From NCBI GenBank assembly GCA_015233335.1, contig JADFXX010000017.1, positions 1 through 41,500 of the forward strand: a stretch of DNA of 41,500 nt, read 5' to 3'. Each line of letters begins with the position of its first letter. Position 1 is the first letter of the stretch. The notes below the pieces were generated by a model. That model had not been told where the DNA came from and did no database searches. It saw only the letters and a program-made list of their open reading frames with translations. The position numbers and the translations under genes were made by a program. This stretch comes from Candidatus Omnitrophota bacterium. GTDB lineage: Bacteria > Omnitrophota > Gorgyraeia > Zapsychrales > Fredricksoniimonadaceae. Shown here piece after piece: positions 16,708-24,959 of the stretch.

Positions 16708-18090
16708 TTATTGTAATTCCACAGCCACCCAGGAAGCCGTATCTAAAGGAAAATTACCTAACGAGGTACGCGCACTAGTCAAGATCTTTTGAGGGAAACC
16801 TAATAATTCCAAAGGCACAGATATGATGACATCATTAGGGGTCCTTTTAACTGAAACTACTCCCTGCTCTAAACGTTTATTCTGATCATAGACGCTATAG
16901 CTTAAAACCCCGAGGCGTACATTAATTTTTGGCATTTGATCAAAAAGTCTTTTGTTGTTATATCCAAAAAAATAAATCGATGCTTCCACATCCTGCGCCA
17001 AAGGCTTGGAAAGCTTGATTGAGACAATCAAATTGTCACGCTCCCGGCGCATAAATTTCCAGTCGACCCCGATAAAGGCTAATCGTTCCCGGTCATTTAA
17101 TTCTTCCGGCAACTCAACCTGAGAAACAAATTTTCTTTGGGACGAAAAGATGGAAGAGTTTTCATTTAGATGCAAGCGCAGCAAGGGGAAATCACCAAAA
17201 AGTTCATTGTATTTAACAAAAGACAAAAGATATTTTGGGCTGGAGCGATATTGACTGCTATGCGCCTGGAGAGCTTTGATTTTAGTCTGAAATTGTGACT
17301 CACTTAAACGGAACTGTTGCCAGATTTCTCCAGAAGCTAAACCCTCAGGGGGGATCAAATCTTTATCAGGATGAAAAGCTTTAGGTTTAGGCCACCCCAG
17401 ATAGTGGATCAGATAAGGGTACAGCTGAATATTCCCCTCCATCCCTTCATCCCAAAGGGCAACCCGCAGATATAAATACAAAGCTAAATGATCCCCGTTA
17501 TGGTCTGCCGGATGAGAAACAAATATTTTAGTCGGTTTAAACTCCTTCAGGATAGCCCTGAGGTCACGGACAATTTCTTCTCCTTTATACAGAGCTCCCG
17601 GTCGATAGGCCCCCTTGTAGGGCACTTGTGTGACTCGGGTCATCAGGCTTCTATAAGCAGGCCTATCCTTCCAATGATAATACCAAATATTCAATGTGCC
17701 AAAATCGGGATAACCTAAAAATGTTAAATTATCCGGTGGCACTCCCAGAATACGAGAAGCCTGGACGGCCTCATCATGCCGGACTAACCCCATGCTCTCC
17801 ACAGCACCAGGCATAACAACCGGATGCTTGCGATAGAGAAGAAAGGACCATTGATTACTGTCCCCATAAGTAAAAAATACTATTTTTAAGGGCAGTTTCA
17901 GGGCAACAGCCTGCTGAATCACCCCGCCTGTCCCTAAAACCTCATCATCCGGATGTGGAGCAAGCACCAGAACACGGTCAACGGGAGAGAAGGACACGTT
18001 GCCAATTTTTAATTCCTCGGCATAAAGAACAGTCGACAAACAGCAAATAAAAATTGTTGTTAAGCTAATGAGCTTTAATCGTTTTGACAT
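16708..18090 (-). CDS. Secreted PIG-L/LmbE-family deacetylase with C-terminal extension
   Basis: A roughly 460-residue protein with a signal peptide (MSKRLKLISLTTIFICCLSTVLYA) and an N-terminal PIG-L deacetylase domain, a zinc enzyme family acting on N-acetylglucosaminyl compounds. The metal motif appears as APHPDDEVLG shortly after the signal peptide, and the third ligand in VSHPADHNGDH. The last 150 residues are beta-rich and may form a sugar-binding or galactose-binding-like module; I could not place them. I prefer the ATG at 18090 because it gives a clean signal peptide. The ATG at 18123 would add 11 residues. It overlaps the acetyltransferase gene by 26 bases. The extracytoplasmic location is unusual compared with cytosolic LmbE/BshB enzymes. 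Confidence 0.87.
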   Translation of the reverse strand: MSKRLKLISLTTIFICCLSTVLYAEELKIGNVSFSPVDRVLVLAPHPDDEVLGTGGVIQQAVALKLPLKIVFFTYGDSNQWSFLLYRKHPVVMPGAVESMGLVRHDEAVQASRILGVPPDNLTFLGYPDFGTLNIWYYHWKDRPAYRSLMTRVTQVPYKGAYRPGALYKGEEIVRDLRAILKEFKPTKIFVSHPADHNGDHLALYLYLRVALWDEGMEGNIQLYPYLIHYLGWPKPKAFHPDKDLIPPEGLASGEIWQQFRLSESQFQTKIKALQAHSSQYRSSPKYLLSFVKYNELFGDFPLLRLHLNENSSIFSSQRKFVSQVELPEELNDRERLAFIGVDWKFMRRERDNLIVSIKLSKPLAQDVEASIYFFGYNNKRLFDQMPKINVRLGVLSYSVYDQNKRLEQGVVSVKRTPNDVIISVPLELLGFPQKILTSARTSLGNFPLDTASWVAVELQ

Positions 18091-18724
18091 ATAGTAAAGA
18101 GTTATAATATTCTTCTCTGCCATCGCGTATCATGACCATGGGATAACGCTCCCGCACCTCAAAGCCTTGGGACTCAAAAAAACTGCCCGCAGCTTTATTG
18201 CCGTCATGGACAGAGGCCTCTAATTCCCCCACGCCTAACTCCTTGGCATATTCGATTAAGGCTTTGAGTAATTTCTGGCCTGCTTGATGACGACGGGCAT
18301 CCTTCGTAATACCGATATGCAAATGTCCCTGATGACTTGAAAAAGATTTTTTGCGCCATACAAAAATCCTACGCCAATTCTTTAACATCCCCGCTATCAT
18401 TTGCAACGTTTCCCGGCGAAAAAAAACGCCCCGGATAAAGCCCTTCAGAAACAATGAAGGATAAAGAAGCCAAAACATCACTAGCCCATAGCGGCGATTA
18501 TCCATGCATCCGTTGATATAACCGACCAAATTCCCGTCACACTCTGCCACAAAGGTCGATCGCGATTCATAATCCGTATAATATGTAGTCAACAAATCTG
18601 CAGCCAGATCACGGTCGGGGAATATATTCTCAATAGGAGCCCCTCGATCCGCCACATCACAACATAGCATGCGTAGATGAACACGGTCCTCTGTCTTATA
18701 GGGTCTAATATTTATATTATTCAT
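18065..18724 (-). CDS. GNAT-family N-acetyltransferase
   Basis: A 219-residue acetyl-CoA-dependent acetyltransferase. The core begins with NINIRPYKTEDRVHLRML. The acetyl-CoA loop region reads LHIGITKDARRHQAGQKLL, and motif B ends with AAGSFFESQGFEVRERYPM, as in GNAT enzymes. An insert of about 50 residues between strands (about 85-130) is hydrophobic and basic and could touch the membrane. It is the first gene of the minus-strand operon, behind a promoter at 18741-18769 that gives an almost leaderless transcript. The substrate is unknown. Confidence 0.87.
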   Translation of the reverse strand: MNNINIRPYKTEDRVHLRMLCCDVADRGAPIENIFPDRDLAADLLTTYYTDYESRSTFVAECDGNLVGYINGCMDNRRYGLVMFWLLYPSLFLKGFIRGVFFRRETLQMIAGMLKNWRRIFVWRKKSFSSHQGHLHIGITKDARRHQAGQKLLKALIEYAKELGVGELEASVHDGNKAAGSFFESQGFEVRERYPMVMIRDGREEYYNSLLYVKTIKAH

Positions 18725-18736
18725 AAAAATTTATGA
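18721..18736. promoter_or_regulatory. Perfect palindrome between divergent genes
   Basis: TCATAAA-AA-TTTATGA is a perfect inverted repeat with 7-base arms and a 2-base centre. It covers the GNAT start codon and the predicted transcription start of that gene, and lies 12 bases upstream of the protease ATG. It could be an operator for both genes or a chance product of AT-rich sequence. Confidence 0.35.
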
Positions 18737-18740
18737 GAGA

Positions 18741-18769
18741 ATAGTAAATGTTTATGTTTCTTACGTCAA
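18741..18769 (-). promoter_or_regulatory. Probable sigma-70-type promoter for the GNAT-PIG-L-uppP operon
   Basis: On the minus strand TTGACG (18764-18769) and TACTAT (18741-18746) are 17 bases apart. Transcription would start near 18734, about 10 bases before the GNAT ATG, consistent with the lack of a ribosome site there. The -35 box lies inside the first codons of the divergent protease gene. The -10 box is only a 4/6 match, so this is moderate evidence. Confidence 0.5.
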
Positions 18770-19491
18770 GGATAAATAAATTCAATCGGCCCTCAGGAGT
18801 GATCTTCTGGGGAATATACATACTTCCTTTGATCATCATAACTATTCTATTGACTCAAATTTTTGCTTGGGCAGATAACAACTTAATTGAACGTATCCAA
18901 AAAACGGAAAATGCCGTGGTTGTCGTTAAGACGGAATTGACCAAAACCATGCATACAACCCCTCCTCGAAAGGCCACTTTCCAGCGAACGGGCGCAGGAC
19001 TTATCATTGATCCCTCCGGCATTGTTGTAACCAACACCCACACGATTATCAACGCCCCTTTTATTTTCATTTACCTTAAAGACGGCACCAAACTTCCGGC
19101 GCAACTGCTTTTTGCCTCAGGAGAATATGATTTTAGCTTCCTTCGCATACAGCCGCCCCATCCGCTTCAAAGCGTCCAATGGGCAGATTCTTCAAGGGTC
19201 GTCATCGGAAAACAAATTATCGCTATCGGAAATTCTGATTTCAACAATCAGAGCATTATGTCTGGACGCGTGACAGGCTTGATCCAAAGCTTTTCTCAAG
19301 GAACCAATGATTTTTTTGAACTAGACTTGGACCTTTATCGTGGGGACAGCGGAGGCCCCATTCTGGATGATCAAGGGCAGTTACTAGGATTGATCATGGC
19401 CAAGAGGGAATCCCAGCAAAATACCAGTATCGCTATCGCTTCCAACAAAATCCGCCAACAATATTTGCAATATAAAAGAAATATGCCATAA
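18748..19491 (+). CDS. Membrane-anchored trypsin-like serine protease (HtrA-like, no PDZ)
   Basis: A 247-residue protein with an uncleaved-looking N-terminal membrane segment (about residues 17-40) and a chymotrypsin-fold protease domain facing the periplasm. The catalytic triad is complete: H98 in VTNTHTI, D128 in GEYDFSFLRI and S201 in YRGDSGGPIL. The fold is HtrA-like (GAGLIIDPSGIVVTN), but the protein ends right after the protease domain, so the PDZ domains of DegP/DegS are absent. It is the first of only two plus-strand genes, 9 bases upstream of the STT3 gene. A role in processing or quality control of exported, possibly glycosylated, proteins is inference from that pairing. Confidence 0.9.
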   Translation: MFMFLTSRINKFNRPSGVIFWGIYILPLIIITILLTQIFAWADNNLIERIQKTENAVVVVKTELTKTMHTTPPRKATFQRTGAGLIIDPSGIVVTNTHTIINAPFIFIYLKDGTKLPAQLLFASGEYDFSFLRIQPPHPLQSVQWADSSRVVIGKQIIAIGNSDFNNQSIMSGRVTGLIQSFSQGTNDFFELDLDLYRGDSGGPILDDQGQLLGLIMAKRESQQNTSIAIASNKIRQQYLQYKRNMP

Positions 19492-19500
19492 TTCTAAATC

Positions 19501-21957
19501 ATGTATAAAAATTCTAAACTATGGCTTTGGGCAGTTGCTTGGCTTCTTCTTGCAGTCCTCAGCTCCTATATTCGTCTTTACCCTCTTAGGTCTCATCTAT
19601 GGGATGACGCCCATGAACAGGCGACAATCTTAGTGATCTATAATATAAAACAAGCCCTTCTTAAACAAATTTTAAACCAAGCCCCCTCCCTCCCTTTGTC
19701 AATGGCTAATCATCTTGCTGAAGAAAAACTTAATGAAACCCTGCATGCAGAGAATCAAAAAGTTATGGAAGCAATCGACAAGGGCACCCTTGCTATAGCT
19801 AGCCAGCCCGATGCCCCACCGCAAAAAATCTATCTTCTGGAATCCGACCCTTATGATTTTTATAATCTGACAGAAAACATACTCGCTCATGGCCGTATAG
19901 CCGAAATTATTAAGGGAAGCAAATATTTCAACCCTTTGATGTGCGCTCCCTTCGGCTACTGGCAGCCATTCACCCTGCATCCTTATCTAGGTTTTCTGAT
20001 ATATAAGTTCATACAACTTTTCAATCCGAGCATATCCCTGATGTCAGCGGTAGCGGTGACACCTCTATTCACCTACCTTTTGATATTAGCGGCCTTTTTA
20101 TGGGTCTGTAGGGTTTTGAATTATTCCGTCATAGCCTCTTTTGTAGGAGCATTATTTCTGACCATGGCCCCTATTAATTTGAAGCGGGGGTCTTTGGGCT
20201 GGTTTCGTACCGACCCCTATAATATTTTATTCCCTTTATTGTTACTCGGATGTCTTTTGCTGGCCTTAAGAGCCCTCTCAAAAAAGGACAGCCTCCTTTG
20301 GGCGATAATCTTTGGCATAACCCTGTCTATTTACGCACTATTCTGGCATGGCTGGGGATTGCTATTCTTTATAGGCATGGCCTGTGCCGTGTGTGCTGCC
20401 GGTTACAACTTTTTTATAAAAAAAGATCAAATTCAGGCCATTGATAACCTCTTATTTTTAGGGCTTTATATATTTGCCAATCTTGTGGTGGTCAGCCTGT
20501 GTTTTTCCTTCAAAGATTTTTTCATCCTGTTTAAAGAGGGTTTTGGGGAGTTGGGGAAATTTACCCACCGGGGTTTGGACCTTTGGCCCAACCTATTTAT
20601 GACCGTTGGTGAATTAAAAAAACCCCTTTTAAGCGAAATCATCACCTCCTCTGGCGGTCCGGTTTTTATCTTGCTGGCCTTGGGAGGATGGTTGTCTGGT
20701 TTGTGGCTTTCCTTCAAAAATTTCCGCGATTCGCGCACCGTTGATACTCTCATCCTAACGATTTTTTTGACCGTCACAGTCCTTCTGAGCTTACATGGGG
20801 AAAGATTTGTACTTTTTGCTACCATTCCTTTAAGCGTTTTGTCCGCTGCAGCGGTTGATTCTATCCCGTATCTCGAAAGAATAAAAAATGGAGTCTGGAT
20901 TAGACTTTCTCTTGCTGCTCTTTTAACAACTTTGATCCTTTTTAATGCCAACCGCGACATACGCACAGTGCTAACCCCTATCTTTAATTCAACCTGGGAA
21001 GAGGCTTTAGTCAAAATCAAAAATAGCACTCCTACAGATAGCATTGTTAATTCCTGGTGGGCTCCGGGGCACTTTATCAAGGGAATCGCTCATCGTAGCG
21101 TACCTTTTGATGGGGCTTCTTTAGACCAAAGTGCAGTGGCTTATTGGATGGCCAATATTTTTTTAAGTCAAGATGAAGATCATGCACGGGGATTGTTGCG
21201 CATGCTCAATTCTAGCGGAAATAGACCCGCAGAATTTCTCATGCAATGTGGATTAAAACTCTCTGATGCCACGACATTACTGCATGCCATTGCTTCTGAA
21301 AGCCGTGATCAAGCGACAGGGACGCTCAAAGGGATCCTCAATGATGATCAAATCCATAACCTACTCTTACTGACCCACCAAAAGCATCCTCACAGTTATG
21401 TTTTAATCTACACTGAACTTGTCGATGGAAACTTAATGCTTGCCTTTAGCGGCCGCTGGAATATTAAAAAAATCGAGGAGATCAACGACCATCCTGAAAT
21501 GTTGAGAAGTGTCCCGAACCGAAACTCTCCTGCTTTTATTGACTTTTTATGGAACACCATGGGAGGCCCCCCTAAATACAGCGAGGCGCTACCCTTAATC
21601 GCTCAAAACGGCAAACAGCTGGTATTCCGTGAAAATTTAAGTATTGATTTAACCACCATGGAGACCCAGATCCAGTCACCCCAATACGGCAGCGGACAAC
21701 CTTTAAGCGTTTTTTATATTAAAGATGGAATCATTACAGAACATAAGAATTCACAAGGAATTTTAAATTATTCGGTCCTGCTTTATCAAGAAGATGGTCA
21801 ATACGTGGCCCGGTTGATGGACCATGCTCTGGCTAATTCTTTGATCATGAAGCTATATTACTTTGATGGCCATGGCCTACAATATTTTAAACCGCTCATT
21901 TTAAGCCGTGATTTGACCGGCCGCACCCGCATAAAAGTCTTTGAGGTCATCTACTAG
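19501..21957 (+). CDS. STT3/PglB-family oligosaccharyltransferase with WWAPG motif
   Basis: An 818-residue GT-C enzyme with about 12 membrane segments up to residue 485 and a soluble C-terminal domain outside the membrane. It resembles STT3/AglB/PglB enzymes, which transfer a lipid-linked oligosaccharide to asparagine. The first acidic motif is SDPYDFYNLTENI (D116/D119), the second FRTDPYN (D238), the loop motif TVGE (TIxE type, E371) lies near 368-371, and HGERF (R435) matches the conserved arginine of EL5-TM helices. The sequon-binding WWDYG is replaced by NSWWAPGHFIK at 517-527, so the acceptor site is likely modified. The substrate (protein N-glycosylation or another acceptor) is not proven. 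It ends 30 bases from the convergent TPR gene. Confidence 0.88.
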   Translation: MYKNSKLWLWAVAWLLLAVLSSYIRLYPLRSHLWDDAHEQATILVIYNIKQALLKQILNQAPSLPLSMANHLAEEKLNETLHAENQKVMEAIDKGTLAIASQPDAPPQKIYLLESDPYDFYNLTENILAHGRIAEIIKGSKYFNPLMCAPFGYWQPFTLHPYLGFLIYKFIQLFNPSISLMSAVAVTPLFTYLLILAAFLWVCRVLNYSVIASFVGALFLTMAPINLKRGSLGWFRTDPYNILFPLLLLGCLLLALRALSKKDSLLWAIIFGITLSIYALFWHGWGLLFFIGMACAVCAAGYNFFIKKDQIQAIDNLLFLGLYIFANLVVVSLCFSFKDFFILFKEGFGELGKFTHRGLDLWPNLFMTVGELKKPLLSEIITSSGGPVFILLALGGWLSGLWLSFKNFRDSRTVDTLILTIFLTVTVLLSLHGERFVLFATIPLSVLSAAAVDSIPYLERIKNGVWIRLSLAALLTTLILFNANRDIRTVLTPIFNSTWEEALVKIKNSTPTDSIVNSWWAPGHFIKGIAHRSVPFDGASLDQSAVAYWMANIFLSQDEDHARGLLRMLNSSGNRPAEFLMQCGLKLSDATTLLHAIASESRDQATGTLKGILNDDQIHNLLLLTHQKHPHSYVLIYTELVDGNLMLAFSGRWNIKKIEEINDHPEMLRSVPNRNSPAFIDFLWNTMGGPPKYSEALPLIAQNGKQLVFRENLSIDLTTMETQIQSPQYGSGQPLSVFYIKDGIITEHKNSQGILNYSVLLYQEDGQYVARLMDHALANSLIMKLYYFDGHGLQYFKPLILSRDLTGRTRIKVFEVIY

Positions 21958-21987
21958 AATTAACCCTAAAGAATAGTGAATCCCGGA

Positions 21988-22761
21988 TTAGTAATCTGAT
22001 AATTTACCGCGCAGTCGTGCCTGAATACCGGTGGGTCGATTAGGAGTAGAATCGAGTGGTCCTAGGCCTGGTTTTTGCTCTGGGGAGTCTGTGTGCACTT
22101 GAGGTTCTGTGTTGACCAAACCGTTTTGGCGCATGCTATCCTCAAGCTTTGAAGCCAAATCATCTGCTTTCAAATTGTGTAATTTTGTGATCATGTCCAT
22201 GGCCGCTACCCGCTGATTACTTGAAAAATAGGCCGAGCCCATGCCATAATAAATTTTTGGATCCTGGCTCTTAGCGAGCACCATTTTGAAATATTTGAGA
22301 GCTGTCTTAGGTTTTGATCTGACAAATAAATTGATCCACGCAAGACTTAATTGAGCACTGGTCAGGTCAGGATCAAGCTTGAGGGCATCTTCAAAATACT
22401 CTTGGGCATGATCAAAATCCTGGCGGCCATAATAAATCCGTCCCAGATTAACATAGGCCTGTGTCATCTTATGGTCAAAACCCACCGCCAACTTTAAATA
22501 TTCAATCGTTTTATCCTCATCCCCAGTCGATGCCTGAATTACCAAAGCCATTCCGTTATACGCTGGGGCAAAAGAAGGTGATGCCTTGATCAACTGCTGA
22601 TAAAGGTCCATGGCCTGGTCATACTGCTGTTTATTATAAGCATTGACCGCACGCTCATAAACATCCCTCAGGTTTTGCATCTGGGCATGAACCGGAACGA
22701 TCAAATATAAGAAAAAAAACACCCAAAGGAAAAATTGCTTCGAAAAATACCCAACAGCCAT
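21988..22761 (-). CDS. Secreted or lipid-free periplasmic TPR protein
   Basis: A 257-residue protein with a signal peptide (MAVGYFSKQFFLWVFFFLYLIVPVHAQ) followed by four to five tetratricopeptide repeats between about residues 30 and 190. Typical units are YNKQQYDQAMDLYQQLIKAS, AYVNLGRIYYGRQDFDHAQE and AQLSLAWINLF. A proline-rich, low-complexity tail closes the protein. I chose the ATG at 22761, 7 bases after the pilO-like stop, since it gives a clean signal peptide; an ATG at 22824 would overlap the upstream gene. TPR proteins of this kind (PilF/PilW-like) often assist secretin or pilus assembly, which fits the neighbours, but here it is the last gene of the block. Confidence 0.83.
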   Translation of the reverse strand: MAVGYFSKQFFLWVFFFLYLIVPVHAQMQNLRDVYERAVNAYNKQQYDQAMDLYQQLIKASPSFAPAYNGMALVIQASTGDEDKTIEYLKLAVGFDHKMTQAYVNLGRIYYGRQDFDHAQEYFEDALKLDPDLTSAQLSLAWINLFVRSKPKTALKYFKMVLAKSQDPKIYYGMGSAYFSSNQRVAAMDMITKLHNLKADDLASKLEDSMRQNGLVNTEPQVHTDSPEQKPGLGPLDSTPNRPTGIQARLRGKLSDY

Positions 22762-22768
22762 AAATCTT

Positions 22769-23401
22769 TTAGGGGGAAGCTGGCGGATTCGTTTGAGGGA
22801 CATTGGGATGATCATTATTGGCATCCTGGGCCTTTACAGGCATCCCCTTGGAGGGAACCACTATTTTTTCAATCGTCATAGCTGCTTTGATTTCATCTGT
22901 GTCGGACTTCTTCGACGTAAAATTAAATTTAACAACTTTTAACAAGTCTGTTGCGGTATTTACTGAATGGATAAAGGAGATCACGTCCCCCAGTTGACCC
23001 GAACACTCCAGATCCGCCTGATATTTCCAATACTGCGCGGTCTGTTCTCCCGAGGCCGGATTGACTTTGATCAAAGTCACTTTTGACTGGTTGGCCAAAT
23101 TCTCAATCTTCTTAAGAAAAGCCGCGATCATTTCCTCATCAGTTGATACTATTTTAGTTAAATACGGGTCGATTTCCCGGGATTCCTTGGAAATACGGTC
23201 TTTATACCCTAAAAACCGTATGTCCTGTTTAATCGAAGCTTCTTCTTTAGTAATGTCCTCGTCTATGGATGTCAGACGGGACATCGTGGGGGCAATTAAA
23301 AGCCGGTCAAAAAGGGCCGCCACGACAATCACTAAAGCGATGGTAAAAAGCTTTTTTTGGTTATCATTGAGGCCTGCAATAAATTTGGTGATCTCGTTCA
23401 C
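22769..23401 (-). CDS. PilO/GspM-like inner-membrane assembly protein
   Basis: A 210-residue bitopic protein: a short cytoplasmic start, one membrane helix (about residues 17-37), a coiled coil (40-110) and a ferredoxin-like domain (110-195), which is the PilO plan. PilO pairs with PilN in the inner-membrane platform of type IV pili; GspM is the type II secretion counterpart. It starts at a GTG that overlaps the stop of the PilM-PilN fusion by 4 bases (GTGA). The C-terminal tail is proline and asparagine rich. Sequence identity to PilO is low by eye; the assignment relies on architecture and position. Confidence 0.78.
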   Translation of the reverse strand: MNEITKFIAGLNDNQKKLFTIALVIVVAALFDRLLIAPTMSRLTSIDEDITKEEASIKQDIRFLGYKDRISKESREIDPYLTKIVSTDEEMIAAFLKKIENLANQSKVTLIKVNPASGEQTAQYWKYQADLECSGQLGDVISFIHSVNTATDLLKVVKFNFTSKKSDTDEIKAAMTIEKIVVPSKGMPVKAQDANNDHPNVPQTNPPASP

Positions 23402-24846
23402 GCCGGCTCCTTCAAATTTACCAATTTAAACTCAATTTGGAAAGATGCCACATCCTTACCATTATCCTTCTTAGTCGCCGTGGTTTTTGTTTTGGCCTCT
23501 TTGAACATCGTGGAATCATCTAAAGCCTTGACATAAGAAAAAACTTGAGACATAGAATCAGAGATACCATCTATTGTGACGGTGCCGTCCTCATCCATAG
23601 CGATATTATTAAGATAAATCGTATGGGGAGTAATCCTGTAGAGTTCATGGATCATATCGAGAGTGACCATACGCTTGGCAATATACCCGCGCACGACCTT
23701 CGCTTTATTCATACGATCCTGCAACTCCTGGACCTGTGTTCTTTGAGGAGCAAAATGCTCACGCAAATTTTTATTCAGAAAAACATCTTTAAAATAAATA
23801 TTACTCATGATCATGGCTCCGATCAGCACCATGATAAAAACTGCAGCCACTCCAGACTTAGTTGCCTCACGACTCTGACTCTCAACTGTCTTTTTTAAAA
23901 TCATCTCTTCAGGCATCAAATTAACTTCGCACCGAGAAGCGCTCATCGCAGAAGAAATCACATCCAAAAAGGAATCATCACCAAAATCGCTCTGGAGTTT
24001 CTTGCGGGTTGGCGAAGGCCCCTTGATAAAATTCACAAAGGCGTTCAGGGAAAATTCAAGATTCATACCTGTCTTTAAAGCCGGCAAAATGTTGCGGACC
24101 GCCTCATGATCAGTCGTTACCAAATAAGCCCCCGGAGGGGGAGCTCCATCCTCTTGTGAAAAAGAATCAATGGATTTCTTAAGTTCTTCCTGTAATTTGC
24201 TTAGGCCATCCGCGCCTTCCATAAGGTTCTTAATGCCAACCGGAATATGTCTCACGAATACAAGAGTGCCTCTAGACACAATTATATAACTGGTGGAATT
24301 TAAAGAAAAATCGATCACTCCACATAGAGGAGCATCTTTCCTTAAATTCAAAGACTTAGCATAAAAACGAGCCATAGCTTCCGGTACAAAAAGAATTTTG
24401 TCAACATTAAGCCCCGCTTTTTCTAGAGCTAAAATTCTTTCTTTGAGCATATTGCGATGCACAATCACCAAGAGAAGCCGTGTGTTATTATTAGAAACAT
24501 TTACTCCCAAATTGATAAAACGAATCAACACTTCTTCTTTCGAATAAGGTGTATGACGGGAAGCCTGCAAATTAATGATCGATTTAATCTCTTCCGGGTC
24601 TGTCGAAGGGACTTCTATATTTTTAGCAGTACCAGCATTAGCAGGAATTGTGCAGATAACCGCAGCCTTGCGGTCAAAAGGGCCCAATAAATTCTTGATG
24701 GTCAAGGCAACTTCATCAGCCGCGAGCAATGGATTAAATGAGGCACGCGCTACTTTTTCCAATACTCCGGCAGATGTCACCTGGGCAACTTTAATGACAC
24801 CTTCATTAATGGATATGCTTAAATATCTTTTATCAGAACCGAACAT
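23398..24846 (-). CDS. PilM-PilN fusion (GspL-like platform protein)
   Basis: A 482-residue protein in which a cytoplasmic actin-like PilM domain (about 1-300) is joined to a PilN domain. The PilM part shows the strand-rich start YLSISINEGVIKVAQV and the region GVIDFSLNSTSYIIVSRG followed by VRHIPVG, as in PilM. Near residue 307 EVNLMPEEM is the short PilM-binding peptide typical of PilN. A membrane helix follows at 331-352, then a coiled coil and a ferredoxin-like periplasmic domain. The same order in one chain is the plan of GspL. GGAG precedes the ATG. It begins a new group 113 bases after gspK. Confidence 0.85.
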   Translation of the reverse strand: MFGSDKRYLSISINEGVIKVAQVTSAGVLEKVARASFNPLLAADEVALTIKNLLGPFDRKAAVICTIPANAGTAKNIEVPSTDPEEIKSIINLQASRHTPYSKEEVLIRFINLGVNVSNNNTRLLLVIVHRNMLKERILALEKAGLNVDKILFVPEAMARFYAKSLNLRKDAPLCGVIDFSLNSTSYIIVSRGTLVFVRHIPVGIKNLMEGADGLSKLQEELKKSIDSFSQEDGAPPPGAYLVTTDHEAVRNILPALKTGMNLEFSLNAFVNFIKGPSPTRKKLQSDFGDDSFLDVISSAMSASRCEVNLMPEEMILKKTVESQSREATKSGVAAVFIMVLIGAMIMSNIYFKDVFLNKNLREHFAPQRTQVQELQDRMNKAKVVRGYIAKRMVTLDMIHELYRITPHTIYLNNIAMDEDGTVTIDGISDSMSQVFSYVKALDDSTMFKEAKTKTTATKKDNGKDVASFQIEFKLVNLKEPA

Positions 24847-24959
24847 GTCAACTCCGTGAATTTAGAAATATTATACCCATTTTAGAGAAGCTCCACCATC
24901 AGAAAAAGAATTATTTTATCCCGCAACCAGAAACCCCTATCCCTTAAAAAAACAAAGAT
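24847..24959. other. Intergenic gap before the pilMN-pilO group
   Basis: This 113-base AT-rich gap is the largest in the right half of the window. On the minus strand it has a run of seven T just after gspK but no convincing stem before it. A TATAAT at 24870-24875 sits 24 bases from the pilMN start, with no good -35 box at 16-18 bases. A weak promoter is possible; nothing firmer can be said. Confidence 0.35.

Noticed and set aside
21958..21987. Bidirectional terminator between the convergent STT3 and TPR genes
   Set aside because: The 30-base gap has only a very small GATTA/TAATC inverted repeat overlapping the TPR stop codon, with no GC stem and no U run.
24870..24875. Promoter for the pilMN group
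   Set aside because: The TATAAT is good but no acceptable -35 element lies 16-18 bases upstream, so it is noted only in the gap entry.
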